A DNA stretch of 64,000 nt from Abelmoschus esculentus (lineage: Eukaryota; Streptophyta; Magnoliopsida; Malvales; Malvaceae): NCBI GenBank assembly GCA_035048815.1, contig JAUCBN010000036.1, positions 5,776,001-5,840,000 on the forward strand. Reading direction: 5' to 3'. The position numbers were made by a program, and so were the translations under genes. A model generated the notes under the pieces. The model was given only the letters and a program-made list of their open reading frames with translations. It did not search any database and had not been told where the DNA came from. This document shows, piece by piece, positions 47,192 through 58,799 of this stretch. Every line of letters starts with the position of its first letter. Position 1 is the stretch's first letter.

Positions 47192-48648
47192 TTTGATTCA
47201 TTCTTAACAACTACAGGCAGATCGACGCTTGTCCAATTGTTGAGCTTTTCATCCGGGAGACATGGACGAATGGCAAACATAGCAGACTTTCCCTTGACAT
47301 TCTGAGAGATCATATTTACATCCATCATTTCGAAAATTTCACTCATGAGCTCGGCCTCATAAAACTTCTTTCCTTCTAAATTGGCTTGGTGCACTTTCTC
47401 CCAAGAATTCTCAATCCCTCCGAAGGTGAAACTATTCTTGAGATCAGTTTTGACTATTGGTTTCCATGGGATGTCTTCTCCCCTGAGTTGGGCTCTTCTT
47501 TCCTCTTCCCTCCTCTTTCTTTCTTGTTTCTTTTGCAGATAAGTAGGGTGAAAGCCTAACCCAAACCTGTCCCTCTTGTCAATAACACTTCTGACTTTCA
47601 GACATCCTTGCAAGTTCTTTCCTAGTCCTCTCCCTTTCCTAGTCCCTTTTCTAACAGTCTCAATCACCACCATCTTAGTGCAATTCGAGTATCTCGGGGT
47701 TGGAATCCGACTTCCCTCCGCCACAAAAGTAGCGTTGATGAATTCCAAGGCTCGAAAGGAACATTCTAGGGCATTTTTAGCAGGGGGCACATAGGGAAAA
47801 TCTGAAGTTACAGCAGCAATAACGTCTTCTTCCACGTTAACTGTCACGAGTTTTCCTTCCATCACATATTTCAGCTTTTGATGAAGTGAAGAAGGGACAG
47901 CCCCGACTGCATGAATCCACGGCCTCCCTAATAAGCAATTGTACGACGGTCGGATATCCATAACCACGAACTCTATGACATATTCAACTGGGCCTATAAG
48001 TAGGGGTATCTCAATCTTCCCGGCCACTTCCCTCTGAGTACCATCAAATGCCCGGACAGTGTTCTGACAAAACTTCATATGGGAGTTATCAATAGGCAGT
48101 CGTTGTAAAGTGGCCATAGGCATAACATTAAGGGCGGACCCGTTATCGATAAGCACTCCTAGCAAAACATGCCCCTTGCAGTGAGTTGTGATATTGAGGG
48201 CTTTAGTTGAACCTCTTCCTTCCTCTGGGATTTCATCATCACTGAAAGTGATGTAATTATCGGCAGCTATGTGATTCACAATCTGATCAAGCTTCTTGAC
48301 AGTGATGTCTTGTTCTACAAAAGTTTGATTCAATACCTTTAACAATGCTTCTCGGTGTTTTTCCGAATTTAGTAACAGGTCGAGCACCGTGATTCTGGCC
48401 GGTTGCTTTCGAAGTGGATCAACCACATTGTACTCACTGTGCTTCAGGAACCTTAAAAACTCTTGGGCCTGAGCCTCAGTCACGGGCTCGAGGATCTTCG
48501 AGGAAGGATCATCCCCGAATACTTTTACTGCCTCTGGCTCAACAAGTTTGCCCTTACCCTTTTGTTCGTCGGGTTTCTTCTCCTCCTGAGGGGAATAACA
48601 TCTCCCTCTCCTTGTAAAGTGCCCTACTTCATTCACTATTTCAGAATT
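47192..48648 (-). pseudogene. Element B aspartic protease region
   Basis: One open frame of 482 codons, continuous with gag except for the TAG at 48649. It starts with VGHFTRRGRCYSP, a helical region (VVDPLRKQPARITVLDLLLN), then the protease core VLIDNGSALNVMP (catalytic DNGS, about 48140) and CLLGRPWIHAVGAVPS, which closes the fold. A G-patch-like segment (GTRKGRGLGKNLQG, about 47650) follows. The protease cuts gag and pol apart. The length is usual for the lineage. This is the least damaged part of the element. Confidence 0.9.
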
Positions 48649-50700
48649 CTACCCCAATGCATCACCCTCCTGAACTGACCTCCCTTCTTCCGGTGTAACG
48701 GCTTCTTGTGTTCCCAGATTTCCGGGTGTAGTGATATTGGCGGCGTAATTCCAAGGCACCCTCTGTGTGCTTTTAAAAGGAAAGGTCGAGGGAGGAGAAA
48801 TTATGAGTCTCAGAGCATTTTGGCTAGAAGACCCCTCCTCGTCCACCCTACGACTGATGATAAAGGGTCTCTGAGCTGTGTATTTATTGCTTGGAATATC
48901 TGTCATATAGATTTCTGGCTTTTCCTCCTCACATTTTGCAAAGAACTCAATTTCCTTGGTATCCATGAGTGCTTGCACCTTACCCCGGAATTCTGCACAA
49001 ACCTGGATGTCATGATCACTAGACTGATGGTATTCGCAGTATCGGCCACATCCCTCTTTTACAATTACCATCCCTCGGTCTATCAAACGTGCCATGCATA
49101 AATGTCGGAACACCCATCTTAAAGGGGATTGTATCTCTGACACCATAGAGATGGCCTTTTTAGGGGATTCTTTTTCAATACTATTAATCCCCTGATTCCC
49201 GTGGTTAGGAAGCGGGTTACTAGTGGTACTTGGTTCTCCCAATTGTAAGACTCCCGTATTCAACAAATTCTGAACAAGCTTCTTGAAGGCTATACAGTTC
49301 TCAATGTTATGACCAGGAACGCCGGCATGATATTCGCAACGTGCTTTTGCATCATACCATGCGGGGTATGGTGGACTGAAAGGAGTCACATGGAAAGGTC
49401 GTACCAAATCGGCTTTGTGTAACTGAGCATACAACTCCTTGTACGGGATTGGGATAGGTGTGAAGGTCGTCTTCTCAAATTCCTTCTTCAGCTTCCTATC
49501 ATCTCTTCTACCGCCTCCTTGAGTATTGCTGGCCGGTTGTGGTTGCGATATTGTTAAATTCTGACATGTTTCGAAAGCATTTACCTCATGCTCCTTTCTC
49601 TTAAATTGCTTTTTGAGCGATTCACCTCCCTCAATCCTACCACTTTTGATGGCGGCCTCAATGTGCTCTCCGGTCATGACTAATTCGGCAAAGTTACTTA
49701 TCGGATTGCTGATGAGTCGGTCGTACAACACTCCTCTCAAAGTATCCACAAACATAGGAGCGATTTCGTTTTCTCGAAGCGACGGTTGTACTTGTGCCGC
49801 AAGATCTCGCCATCGCTGAGCATATTCGCGAAGGCTTTCACTTTTCTTCTGTTCTAAATTCTGCAGTATAAGTCTGTTAGGAATCATATCAGTGACATGC
49901 TTGTACTGATCAATGAAAGCTTTTGCTAAGTCTTTCCATGACTTAATCTGTGCGCGGGTCAACTGATTATACCACCTCGCCGCAGATCCTATCAAGCTGT
50001 CCTGGAAGCAATGAATGAGAAGCTTTTCATTGCTAGTAAATCCTGCCATCTTCCGACAAAACATGGTCACATGTGCAGTGGGACATGTTGTGCCGTCATA
50101 CTTTTCGAACTCGGGTGTTCTGAATTTCGGGGGAATTTCTATATCGGGGACTAGGCTAAGGTCTCCCGCGTTCAAACCAAGAGAATCCTCTTCTACTTCT
50201 CTAACCCGGAGCTTTTCTTCAAGGTCTTTCCTAGTCTCCTCAAGCTGTTTAGAGAATTCTGCCTTTACTCTACTAAACTTCTCGAGTTCATCCAAATCAG
50301 GCACATTTTCGCCCGTATTCTCATCACTTTCAGCCGTCCCAAATAATGGATTCTGAATCGACGTTCCGGCTTGGAAACTAAACGTTGCTCCCTTTTGTGG
50401 GACAGGGGCTGAGCCAATAACAATGGGGGAATATGCCGGTTTTATCCCGGTTTGAAGTGGATTCTCCACCTTTCCTTTTCCTTTCGCATCATCTGATGGC
50501 TTAAGTCCTAACATTTGGGTGAGTTGTTCCAACATATCTTGCTGAGCTTTCAACATGGTTTCTTTTAGTTCCAACTGCGATCTTTCTATCTGGGCTCTCA
50601 GATCTTCTTCTAACTTACTGAATTGTTCCTCCATCTTCCTCACTTGAGATCGAGTGCAATATTGATGCGGAATGATTGCAAGTTCTGTTTTACAACATTT
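48649..50700 (-). pseudogene. Element B gag
   Basis: Open from about 50700 to the TAG at 48651-48649. The ATG at 50643 gives 664 codons. Upstream in frame HQYCTRSQV corresponds to HPYGTRLK in T1, so the true start is probably reached by splicing. A coiled coil of E, K and Q comes first. The gag core is at about 50000-49800 (GSAARWYNQL, IKSWKDLAKAFIDQYKH). Two knuckle-like motifs follow: CEYHAGVPGHNIENC (about 49330) and CEYHQSSDHDIQVC (about 49020). Apart from the stop at its junction with protease the frame is intact. Confidence 0.9.
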
Positions 50701-50880
50701 CCTTAAGTTAATTTAATTGTATACATGATTAATGCATATAAAATGCATGAATGCATGCAAATGATGAAATGCTTCAATAAGTTAAGCAATGCAAATAAAG
50801 GTGTTGACTCATTGAGTGATCGTCCTTGAACCAACTTTCATTAAATTCTAAAAAGTCTTCATTACAAAGGGAAATAGAAA
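50701..50880 (-). other. Spacer between ORF1 and gag of element B
   Basis: Non-coding. Repeated ATGCAT words occur near 50735-50765. An AAAACAG acceptor-like word on the minus strand near 50690 could end an intron that joins a leader exon to gag. A matching donor was not identified. Confidence 0.4.
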
Positions 50881-53175
50881 CTATAGATAGGCATCAGCCC
50901 TAGTTCCTAAATCTTGAATTGCTTTGAGTAGCTGAGCGAAACGGGCTGCTTCTTTCATGTCCTGTGTCACAAAGGATGTCAAGGCTTCAGCTTCCGCGGC
51001 TAGGTTTTTCACATATTGGGCCACTTCTTGTACTTGCACCATTAGAGTAGTGTTATAATCATCTCGATCTTGTATCATGCGAGTGGCATCACGAAGGCGA
51101 CGCAACCAATAACTGTCTCCTCCTTGAGCAGCCCCCTCGAGGACAACTAGTCGTCCCAAATAGTCTTGAACCTTGGCTTCTAACTCTCCTATCCGCGCTT
51201 GAAGCGATGCGTTCTCTTGTTGACTGAGCTGTAATTCCAAAAACCCATTTCTGGCCACATATTTCCCTAAAGAATGGTCCAAATCCTCAACCTTGCGTTC
51301 CAACAGAGCATTCCGAGCTTGACACTGTTTCAGAGTTTCAGAAGTAGAGACATACAGATCTTGCATCTCACAAAAACGATTCTTATTTTCCTGAGCTCTT
51401 CTCTTCCACGCATTAGTATTTTCCCTTTCCCATACTACAGTTTGTTTTCCTTTCTCTTTCTCTTCCCGGTACCTTTCCCTCTCTTGACTGATTGCTCTCC
51501 TAGTATCCCTCTTTTCTTTCTCCATTTCGGCCTCTCGGATCTCTATTTCCTTATTCATGGCCTGTTTACCCCTTTCCTTTTCTTCTTCTAGGATACGAAT
51601 CCCGTTCATCCTTTCCCTTTCCACGGCAAGAAATTTCTTCCGGTTAGCAGTTTGCACTTGAGTATACAGCTTGATGGTATCTTTCTGATAGAGGGCATTT
51701 TTCATACTCAAATCTTCATTAGCCTTCTTTAGCTGTTTAATCGTACCATCCTTGACATCGAGATCCAAGCTTACTTTGTATAGTTCTTCCGCATACTGGG
51801 CCTTCATCTCCTCCATCTGTTTCCTGACTTCATCCATCTCACTTCTTAGTATATCGGCTTCAGAAGGGACAATGCGCATGTGTTCTTCCAATATCATCGT
51901 AGGCTCGTGGTCGGATATCGGGATTTTGTCATTAACTCTGACACGTCTCCAAAGATTATAGTCCGGTGTGGTCATTCCTTGATTACTTCCTTCTACTCGA
52001 ATACGGTAACAGTAACCCCACGCCCTTGTTATCTTCTGAACCTTAGGTCGATACTCGTTCTTAAAAGGGAACTCAACTTCACTCAAACCAGCCGTGAAAG
52101 GAATAAATTGACGAGATCCAAACTGTCTAGGTACCAGAAGGGGTGCACAGGCAATTCCTCCGTGTAAGCCAATCATCATGACCCAATTGTAGTCTCCGAT
52201 TCTGTAAAGAAAATGAAACTCATGACCCATCCACGGAACTCTCCATACAATATCATCATCCCGCAGATTCCTGAAGATTTCTGACCATTTTCTTTTATCG
52301 AGGTCCTCTCGCCATTCTCTAGCTAAATACTCTCGCATCGGGGAGAAACTCCCCTGAAATATGCTAGACAAGACATGAGTTGGCTCCTTCCAAAAGTGAC
52401 TCTGTATCCATATCTGAAGAAGCTGTGCACAACCTCTAAAACGTCCTTCTTCATGCTTCCGACAAGCATTTAAAGAAATGAAGGTTTCTGTCAATATGGC
52501 CATTATCGGATTAACCTTCTTCTTTAAACGATCGAACAAATCGAGAATGGCCACATCTATGTTGCCCAACACTCGAGGAAAAATCACCAACCCATATATG
52601 CCTATGGCAAACAAATCCATCTTCATTTCCTCATCTGGATGCACTGGTATTATATCCCGGATGCTCTCCCATGAAAATGCAATACTTTCTCCCCGAACCT
52701 GAGTTATTCCTTTAGCCCACGCATCACTCATTCCGGCTAGAGAACTCAACTTCGAATGGTAGTTCTGAGACATAGGAGGCTTCGAGTAGATCCAATCTTT
52801 GTTGACATTTCTTCTATTTATCAAAGCTGTGTATTTTTCTATTGTTGGCATCAAATCGTTTCCATTGAAGGTGAAACAGCAAAAAGCGGGATTCTAGAAC
52901 TGAAAAGCAGCTCTGAGCAAAGGCTGATTAATTCTGACATATATTAACTGAGCTATATCCCCATAATTTTCACGGAACAAGTTTTGTACTCTCGCTTCCC
53001 AACTTTCCCATATCTCTTTTAGCTCATATAAATCATTCTTTTGTAAACTGACATACGTGTAACCGGGCACAATGCACTCACTTGGTTGACTGTCTCCAAA
53101 GGCCTTTTGGTTGACTTCGGACCAATGTCGAATTGCTGAGTTCTTATCTTGGTCACCTAGAAGACTTTTATCCAT
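50881..53175 (-). pseudogene. Element B ORF1 (DUF7745-like plus coiled coil)
   Basis: Read from the ATG at 53175. A TAG at 52896-52894 stands where tryptophan fits (after RAAFQF), and the frame then continues unbroken to 50881, 764 codons in all. The first half resembles the plant domain found upstream of gag in Ogre-type elements (LPALRAF, ELKEIWESW, NYGDIAQL, TIEKYTALI, GIYGLVIFP, ILTETFISLNACR). The second half, from about 51900, is a long E/K/R-rich coiled coil. Its function in the element's life is not known. A start upstream of 53175 in the same frame is possible. Confidence 0.8.
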
Positions 53176-53825
53176 AATGAAAGCTCTCAAAGCGGGCAAA
53201 CCACTCGAATCAACACCTTTCAAAAAAAAATGCAAAAAGAATGCAAGAAAAGGAAGAAAACAAAACAAACAAAAGAAAAAGGGAAGCGTGTTAGTAAGGA
53301 TGCCATAAATACCAAAAGCATAAATAAATGACATAAACAAAAGACATAGAAGAAGAGCAAGATAAACAAAATCTAGATATCATACCTAATTCACCTAGGT
53401 TATCCGCATGGCTCTAATGGGGTGGGTTTACTAGTTCTCTAAATGCAATTTTGGTTCTAGGAGGTACCCGAATTGTCCTTGCTGTCCTCTTCTAAGAGTA
53501 GCAAGGCCCCCGATCATCACCCATTATAGGCTCATCTCAATCGAGTTCAATTCGAGAGGACCCTTTCGCTATGCCCATACGAGGAAACAATATTCCTACG
53601 AAGACATAGGGTAATCGAGCCCCGAAGGTACTTTACTAGGCCCCTACGAAGAAACAATATCCTTACGAAAGCCTTAGTATTTTCCCCCCACTTAAAGAGA
53701 CGGGTTAAAATGATATAACTTCGAATGAATAAATAAATGATAATTTAATTGCCACCTTAATTCAAAATTCCCAAAATTAATTAAGCGGTGTTTAAAAATA
53801 AGGCTTGACTCGTTTGAAAAATTAG
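53176..53825 (-). other. Element B leader
   Basis: Non-coding apart from a hydrophobic in-frame extension above ORF1 (53340-53220). Near 53560-53680 a short repeat occurs twice (TACGA(A/G)GAAACAATAT followed by CCTACGAA or CCTTACGAA). The leader shares words with that of T1. Confidence 0.65.
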
Positions 53826-53843
53826 TCCCCAGCGGAGTCGCCA
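53826..53843 (-). other. Element B primer-binding site (tRNA-Arg)
   Basis: On the minus strand TGGCGACTCCGCTGGGGA starts two bases after the LTR end (ACA, GT, then TGG). It is complementary over 18 bases to the 3' end of tRNA-Arg(ACG) including CCA, as I remember that tRNA. T1 has the same site with one change. Confidence 0.9.
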
Positions 53844-53845
53844 AC

Positions 53846-56798
53846 TGTAGCGACCCTTTAAAATGTTTAATATTAAGTATAAATGAAAATAGGGGTCACT
53901 AGTCTGAAAAGTAGGAATTAGGCTAAGAAAATGGAATTTTAAATTTAAGGTTTAAAATTTGGGAATTAGGGTTTGGAAAGCCTAAAAAGGAAATTGAAAA
54001 TTTTATTAAAAATTAGGGATTTGAAAAATGTTTGGAATGTTTAAAAATGTTGGAGTCGTCACCGGTTACTTTTGGGTAGACCGGACACCGGAAAACCAGA
54101 GATTCAAAGTGTTTGGGTTCGAGAGTCAGTTACGGTTTAAAAACGGGTTTAGGGTTTAAAAACTGCCCAAAAATTGGCACCTTTAAAATAAATTACCGCT
54201 TAATTAATTTTAGATTTTTTGGATTAAAGTGGCATTTAAATTAGTCTTTTGTTTAAAGATTCGAATCAATTTTATTTTTTACCGTGTCTTTATTCGAAGG
54301 CAACGCATACACCGCGACCATTGCATTGGAACACGGGCCCGTTACGACCGAATAAAGATATTTAAAATTAAATTCATTAATTAGTAGGTATGAAGTGTGA
54401 TTCTTGAACAAAAATTAGAGGTGAACAAAATTGAATATATGTACAACCAAATATGGATGACGTAAAGCATGATATAAATGATAAAACGGAATGCTTAACG
54501 AAAAGATAAAAACATAATTTAACTAAAAACATGACAAACTAAAACATAATATGTGACAAAGGCATGACTAAAGTATAACTAAATAGACAAGGGACAAAAG
54601 ATATGCATGACATAATGTGACATTAAATTAAATACAAATGCAAAGCAATCATATAAAAAAAACTAACAAAATATGCTCCGTACCACAAAATAAAAGGCAA
54701 TATTAACAATAAAAAGACAACATATAACGGGAAAGAAAAGTAAAAGATTGTAAATTAACAATATAACACCAAGTATGTAGATGAAAAGAAAGGATGTGGA
54801 TGCAAATAATCAAACTAAAATAAAAGGAAGTGTAATATGTGATACTGTAAATGACCAAATTAAAAGAAAAATGAGATTTTGAAGTCAAATTGGCAAAATA
54901 AGAGAGTAATATTCGAAATAGTGACCAAAATAAAATAAAGAAAGAAAATCCAGACCCTCAAAACGCCATTTTGAGGTGAGGGAGGGTTGGAAAGTAACAT
55001 TCCAAGCACGGGGGGACTTGGTTTAAATAAAACCAATTTTTAAAGGGGATTTCATCCAAAATTGTGACTAAAATAAAAGAAAGAACAAGGTTTGAAGGAC
55101 CTGGGGCCTTATTTCACAGACACGGAGGGTTTTAATCAGGCAATTAACCCGTTTTCAATTTAGTCCCCAAGTATAAATGATAACTTTTCATCCTAAAATC
55201 ATTTTTAACAAACCAAACTTTAAAGAGAAAGCAAAGTTCTCTCGTTTGTTCTTCTGGAAATCCAGAAACATCAAGAACACGATGGTGTTCTTCTGGATTT
55301 CTCAGAAAAGCAAACGCCGGCCACCGTACTCCGCCGTGCCGGAGAAAACAAAACGTCCTTTCCTCTATTTTTCAAAGCCAAAAACGCATCCTTCCTCCTT
55401 TTATAAAAACAGATCCAAAAACATTTGCTTACTACCCAAAAAGACGTTAAACCCCCCCTCTTTTCGACTTTGAAAACCGAGAGGAAAATGGTTTTCTCCT
55501 TCGGTTTCGAGGAAAGGGGAAAAGAAACACACTCTCGTCCGATTCTGGTTCACCCACAACGGCGCGAAGGCCAAGGTTCATCACCGACGAGAGAAAAACA
55601 AAGAGGAGACTCGATCCATATCCATAAAAGGTAACAGCGACATCCTTACTTTTTTGTATATGCATGCAAAAAACGAAAAAGGAAAAAAATACCTCTAAAA
55701 CACTCGGCTTCTATTTCTTAAAAAAAATGAGGGGATCCTCTACAAAGTGTTTTTCTTTTGGTTTTATATCCGATTGCCGAAAATGGAAAATGAAAACCCT
55801 ATATTCTATTGGTTGCTTCTCTCGTTTGGATGCATGTGTGTGTTCTGATTTTTTTTTGATTTTGCCGGTCGAAAATCCTCTGAGAAACGAAAGATCGATT
55901 GGAAGCCGAACAGTTCGGGGCGTGCAGCTCACGCGCGCGTGGGGAGTCCAACAGCCGGCGCGTGGCGCGTGCGGGGACTGAGCGGTTATCCTCCCTTTAA
56001 TCTGGACCGTTGGATCTCGGTTAGATCCAACGGTCACACCGCAGCTGCGCATGGGAAAAGAAATCAAATTAGGGTTATTTTGTATCCGGGTTGGATTAGG
56101 GTCAACCCGATTTGGGTTCATCAGACCCGGGCTTATAGTTTGGGCTTGGTATTGGGCTTTGTGATATTTAGTATTGGGTCATGTATTAATAGTTATTCAG
56201 ATTTTAGGCTGATTATAACTGTAAATGGACTCTGATAATTAAAAAAGTTTGGACTTTATTTATTTTGGGTTTTATAATTATTAGTTTGGGTTTAAGTTTT
56301 ATTTTATTTATTTACTAAATATAATAATAATACTAATATATATATTATAACAATAAAATCAGATAACAATATAAATATAATAATAATAATAACAATAATA
56401 ATAATAATAATATTAAAAATAATAATAATAATAAAAAATAATAATAATAATAATAAAATATGTATGACATAAAAGGTAGATGTAATATCAAACACAAAGG
56501 AAAAAGAGAAACTTTAAACAAAATGAAAAATAATAAAAGTAAAAATAATAATAAAATAAAATAAAATAAATAAAATATATATTAAAAATAAACTATAGGT
56601 ATGTATTATTTACAAAATAACAAAATAATTGTAATATCTACTCTTGTTTTTTGTTTCAATAAAATTGAAGTAATACAAGATTTAAAAGGTGAATAAGTGC
56701 TATTTTTTTGTATTTTTGATTACCGAATGCAAGCCCCTTATTCGAATTGAAACTAAAATTAAAACACAAGTTTAGACCGGATAAAATTAGTGATTACA
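53846..56798 (-). repeat. Element B 5' LTR
   Basis: 2953 bases, virtually identical to 38878-42017. Differences seen by eye are about five substitutions (for example near 54213, 55401, 55646, 55856, 56666), small changes in AAT and AAAT runs, and loss of 180 bases at 55884/55885 with GAA shared at both ends of the deletion. The right neighbour is the target duplication GGAGG (56799-56803). Frames inside it mirror those of the other LTR and are not genes. Confidence 0.95.
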
Positions 56799-57520
56799 GG
56801 AGGTTTAGATTATTGTGGAGTAGATGGAGAGAAATGTTATATTGTTATTGATATTTATTAATGCAAGTCTTATTTCATAGTTTATTCTTTCTGTGTACTT
56901 AACTTTCTTTGTATATGAGCTCGAGATGTTAAGTATGTGAAGAAATATCCATTTGTCTAATATCGGGAGAGTTAGGCTAATGAAACGATAGAATATGGTC
57001 TTTGCTCAAGGATATTGACTAATCCGGGTTGGATTTCAGTGACTAACAAGACGCATGTAAGGTTGTTATCTACCCTTGATTAATGTCGGGAGGTATCATC
57101 AAGACACAGGGATTTCAACAGCTTTCTTCGCTTAGGGATAAGGAAGAAACATATATGGTTGCTTTGTCAAACTATGGAAAGTTGAATTATCGATAAGGAA
57201 TAACCCCACTTAGGCAGCTGCGGTGACCCTTTGTGCGATCCGCCGAGGCGGCAGTTCAACCTTATTGCATTAATAAGTGGATTAACAATATAACTAGATT
57301 CTCCTCTACAAAGCATTCAATCTAGACTCGTTCTTCTCAATTATTTCTTTTCCATAATTTAATATCGTTTAGTTAATGCAATTAGATTCAATCCAATTAT
57401 TTGTGTTTTTAATTTCTTAGTGCAGTTATAAGAAGTAGTAGAATCGAAACAGTCCTCGTGGGACCGACATCTTAATTACTACAATCTAACAAAGGTGAAA
57501 CCTATAGGACTCTAGAACCT
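56799..57520 (+). repeat. LTR D, right copy, second piece
   Basis: It resumes with GGAGGTTTAGATTATTGTGG, matching 35263 onward of the left copy, and follows it to TCTAGAACCT. After that the two diverge, so the LTR D border is near 57520. Confidence 0.85.
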
Positions 57521-57672
57521 AAACACGCAGGAATGAAGTGAAGCATTTAGATAAGATAAAAGAAAAAAAAATATAGGGTTGTTTATCGGATTGAGACTTT
57601 ACGGGTTTATCTCGGTATTCCCTTGTAACCCGTTAGTGTCGGTTTCGTCTAGATCGGACTAAGGGGGTTATA
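57521..57672 (+). repeat. LTR C, right part
   Basis: The last 150 or so bases before the ATCTT target duplication, ending AAGGGGGTTATA. It is the continuation of 31323-34656. The exact start depends on the LTR D border. Non-coding. Confidence 0.65.
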
Positions 57673-57768
57673 ATCTTCAAGACTTGTGAATGAGGTGGCT
57701 CCACATTTACATACTAAATTTGCACCCACTAATACAATCAAGTCCAAATATGTGACTAGTTGTTGCAT
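57673..57768 (-). pseudogene. Papain-like cysteine protease, 5' end of exon 1
   Basis: On the minus strand the ATG at 57768-57766 opens 32 codons with a hydrophobic signal-like stretch (YLDLIVLVGANLV), ending in TSLED at 57673. Removing LTR C with one target copy joins this directly and in frame to TSIYERHRKWM at 31317. The frame match across 26 kb, plus a TATA box upstream, makes the assignment firm. SAG12-type proteases are made as preproproteins: signal, inhibitor prodomain, mature enzyme. The rest of the gene is at 30572-31317. Confidence 0.9.
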
Positions 57769-57900
57769 TTAGTTTTTTGAACCCTTTCGGAGAATAAGAG
57801 TTTGCTGGGATTGGGAGAATGGATGGATGGATGAGAACAAGGGTGATGAATGCTTCCACTTATATACTCCAATATCTTTCCTTTCTACGTGCCCTGCAAA
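57769..57900 (-). promoter_or_regulatory. Core promoter of the cysteine protease
   Basis: TATATAAG on the minus strand (57866-57859) lies 91 bases above the ATG. A start site about 30 bases below it would leave a 5' untranslated region of about 60 bases. An ACGTAG word lies near 57890. Four GGAT/ATCC repeats (57820-57832) sit in the untranslated region. Confidence 0.65.
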
Positions 57901-58790
57901 CTCGTCTGATTCATAGTTGTCTTTATCATTTAACACATTTGATCAGGCACGTCGACAATGATGATTATATAGTGCAAAACTTGGGTCTGAACTAGAATTT
58001 GACCTAAAATAAAATATTTAGAGTTGAATTATTAAAAAAATAAAGGTCAATGAAATTATTTTGTCAAATGTTGGTTGGGTATATTTTTTTACTTTAGAGC
58101 AAAAGAAAATGTACTTTGCTAAAGATGTTAATTTTTTAATTAAACAATTTATATAAGATAATTTTAAAATATAAAAAATACATATTAAGTGAGATAAAAT
58201 AATGAGCCATGGTGCAAGTACAAACTCTATCTCTCTTGGATATCCATGTAACCTATCATATTCAATCTCTTACAATTATCTCTTTCATGTTTCTAATTTA
58301 CGGACACATTCTTTTATGATGGTCAAGTGTTTTTGAAATTCTAAATATCTTAGAGAAAATTTCAAAACGTACGATGCATATCATTGCATATTATTAATGT
58401 AATACATCGTAATACATAATTAAATTTTTAATAAGTATTAAACAAAAATTAATAATATACAAAATACGTGTCGTCTTTTTTTTCAATAAATTAATTTACT
58501 GGTTATGTTTTTACCAAAAATCTTCAGTAGAGATCAACTATTATATACAAAAAATACTAATGAGTTGGTTTTGAAACTATCTAACAGCTTTAACCATTTC
58601 TATACCAACCTCAGTGAGGAAACCATGTGTGGTGCAATATATATAATCCTATTTGCACTCACACAACTATATTTGACTACACATTCATACACATATTCCT
58701 AATATTCCCCTTGCAACGCTAATTTCTTGAAGAAAAGAATCAACTGCAAGAAAAAAAAACATAATAATACACAATCCACCTGTCGATGGT
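57901..58790. other. Upstream region of the protease gene, no gene seen
   Basis: Ordinary AT-rich sequence. A GCACGTCGAC word occurs near 57952-57961. The 65-residue frame at 58505-58702 has no recognisable domain. Where the protease promoter ends cannot be told. Confidence 0.4.
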
Positions 58791-58799
58791 CATTCTTCA

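Larger units (their letters stand above)
38878..56798 (-). mobile_element. B: complete, recent Ogre/Tat-like Gypsy element, coding-dead
   Basis: 17,921 bases. LTRs at 38878-42017 (3' LTR) and 53846-56798 (5' LTR) are almost identical, and a perfect 5-base target duplication GGAGG flanks the element. Between them on the minus strand lie primer site, leader, ORF1, gag, protease, intron, RT, RNase H, a second RNase H, integrase, 3' tail and polypurine tract. The extra ORF1, the intron between protease and RT and the double RNase H are Ogre/Tat hallmarks. Eight in-frame stops and one frameshift disable the proteins. It sits inside LTR D. Confidence 0.95.
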
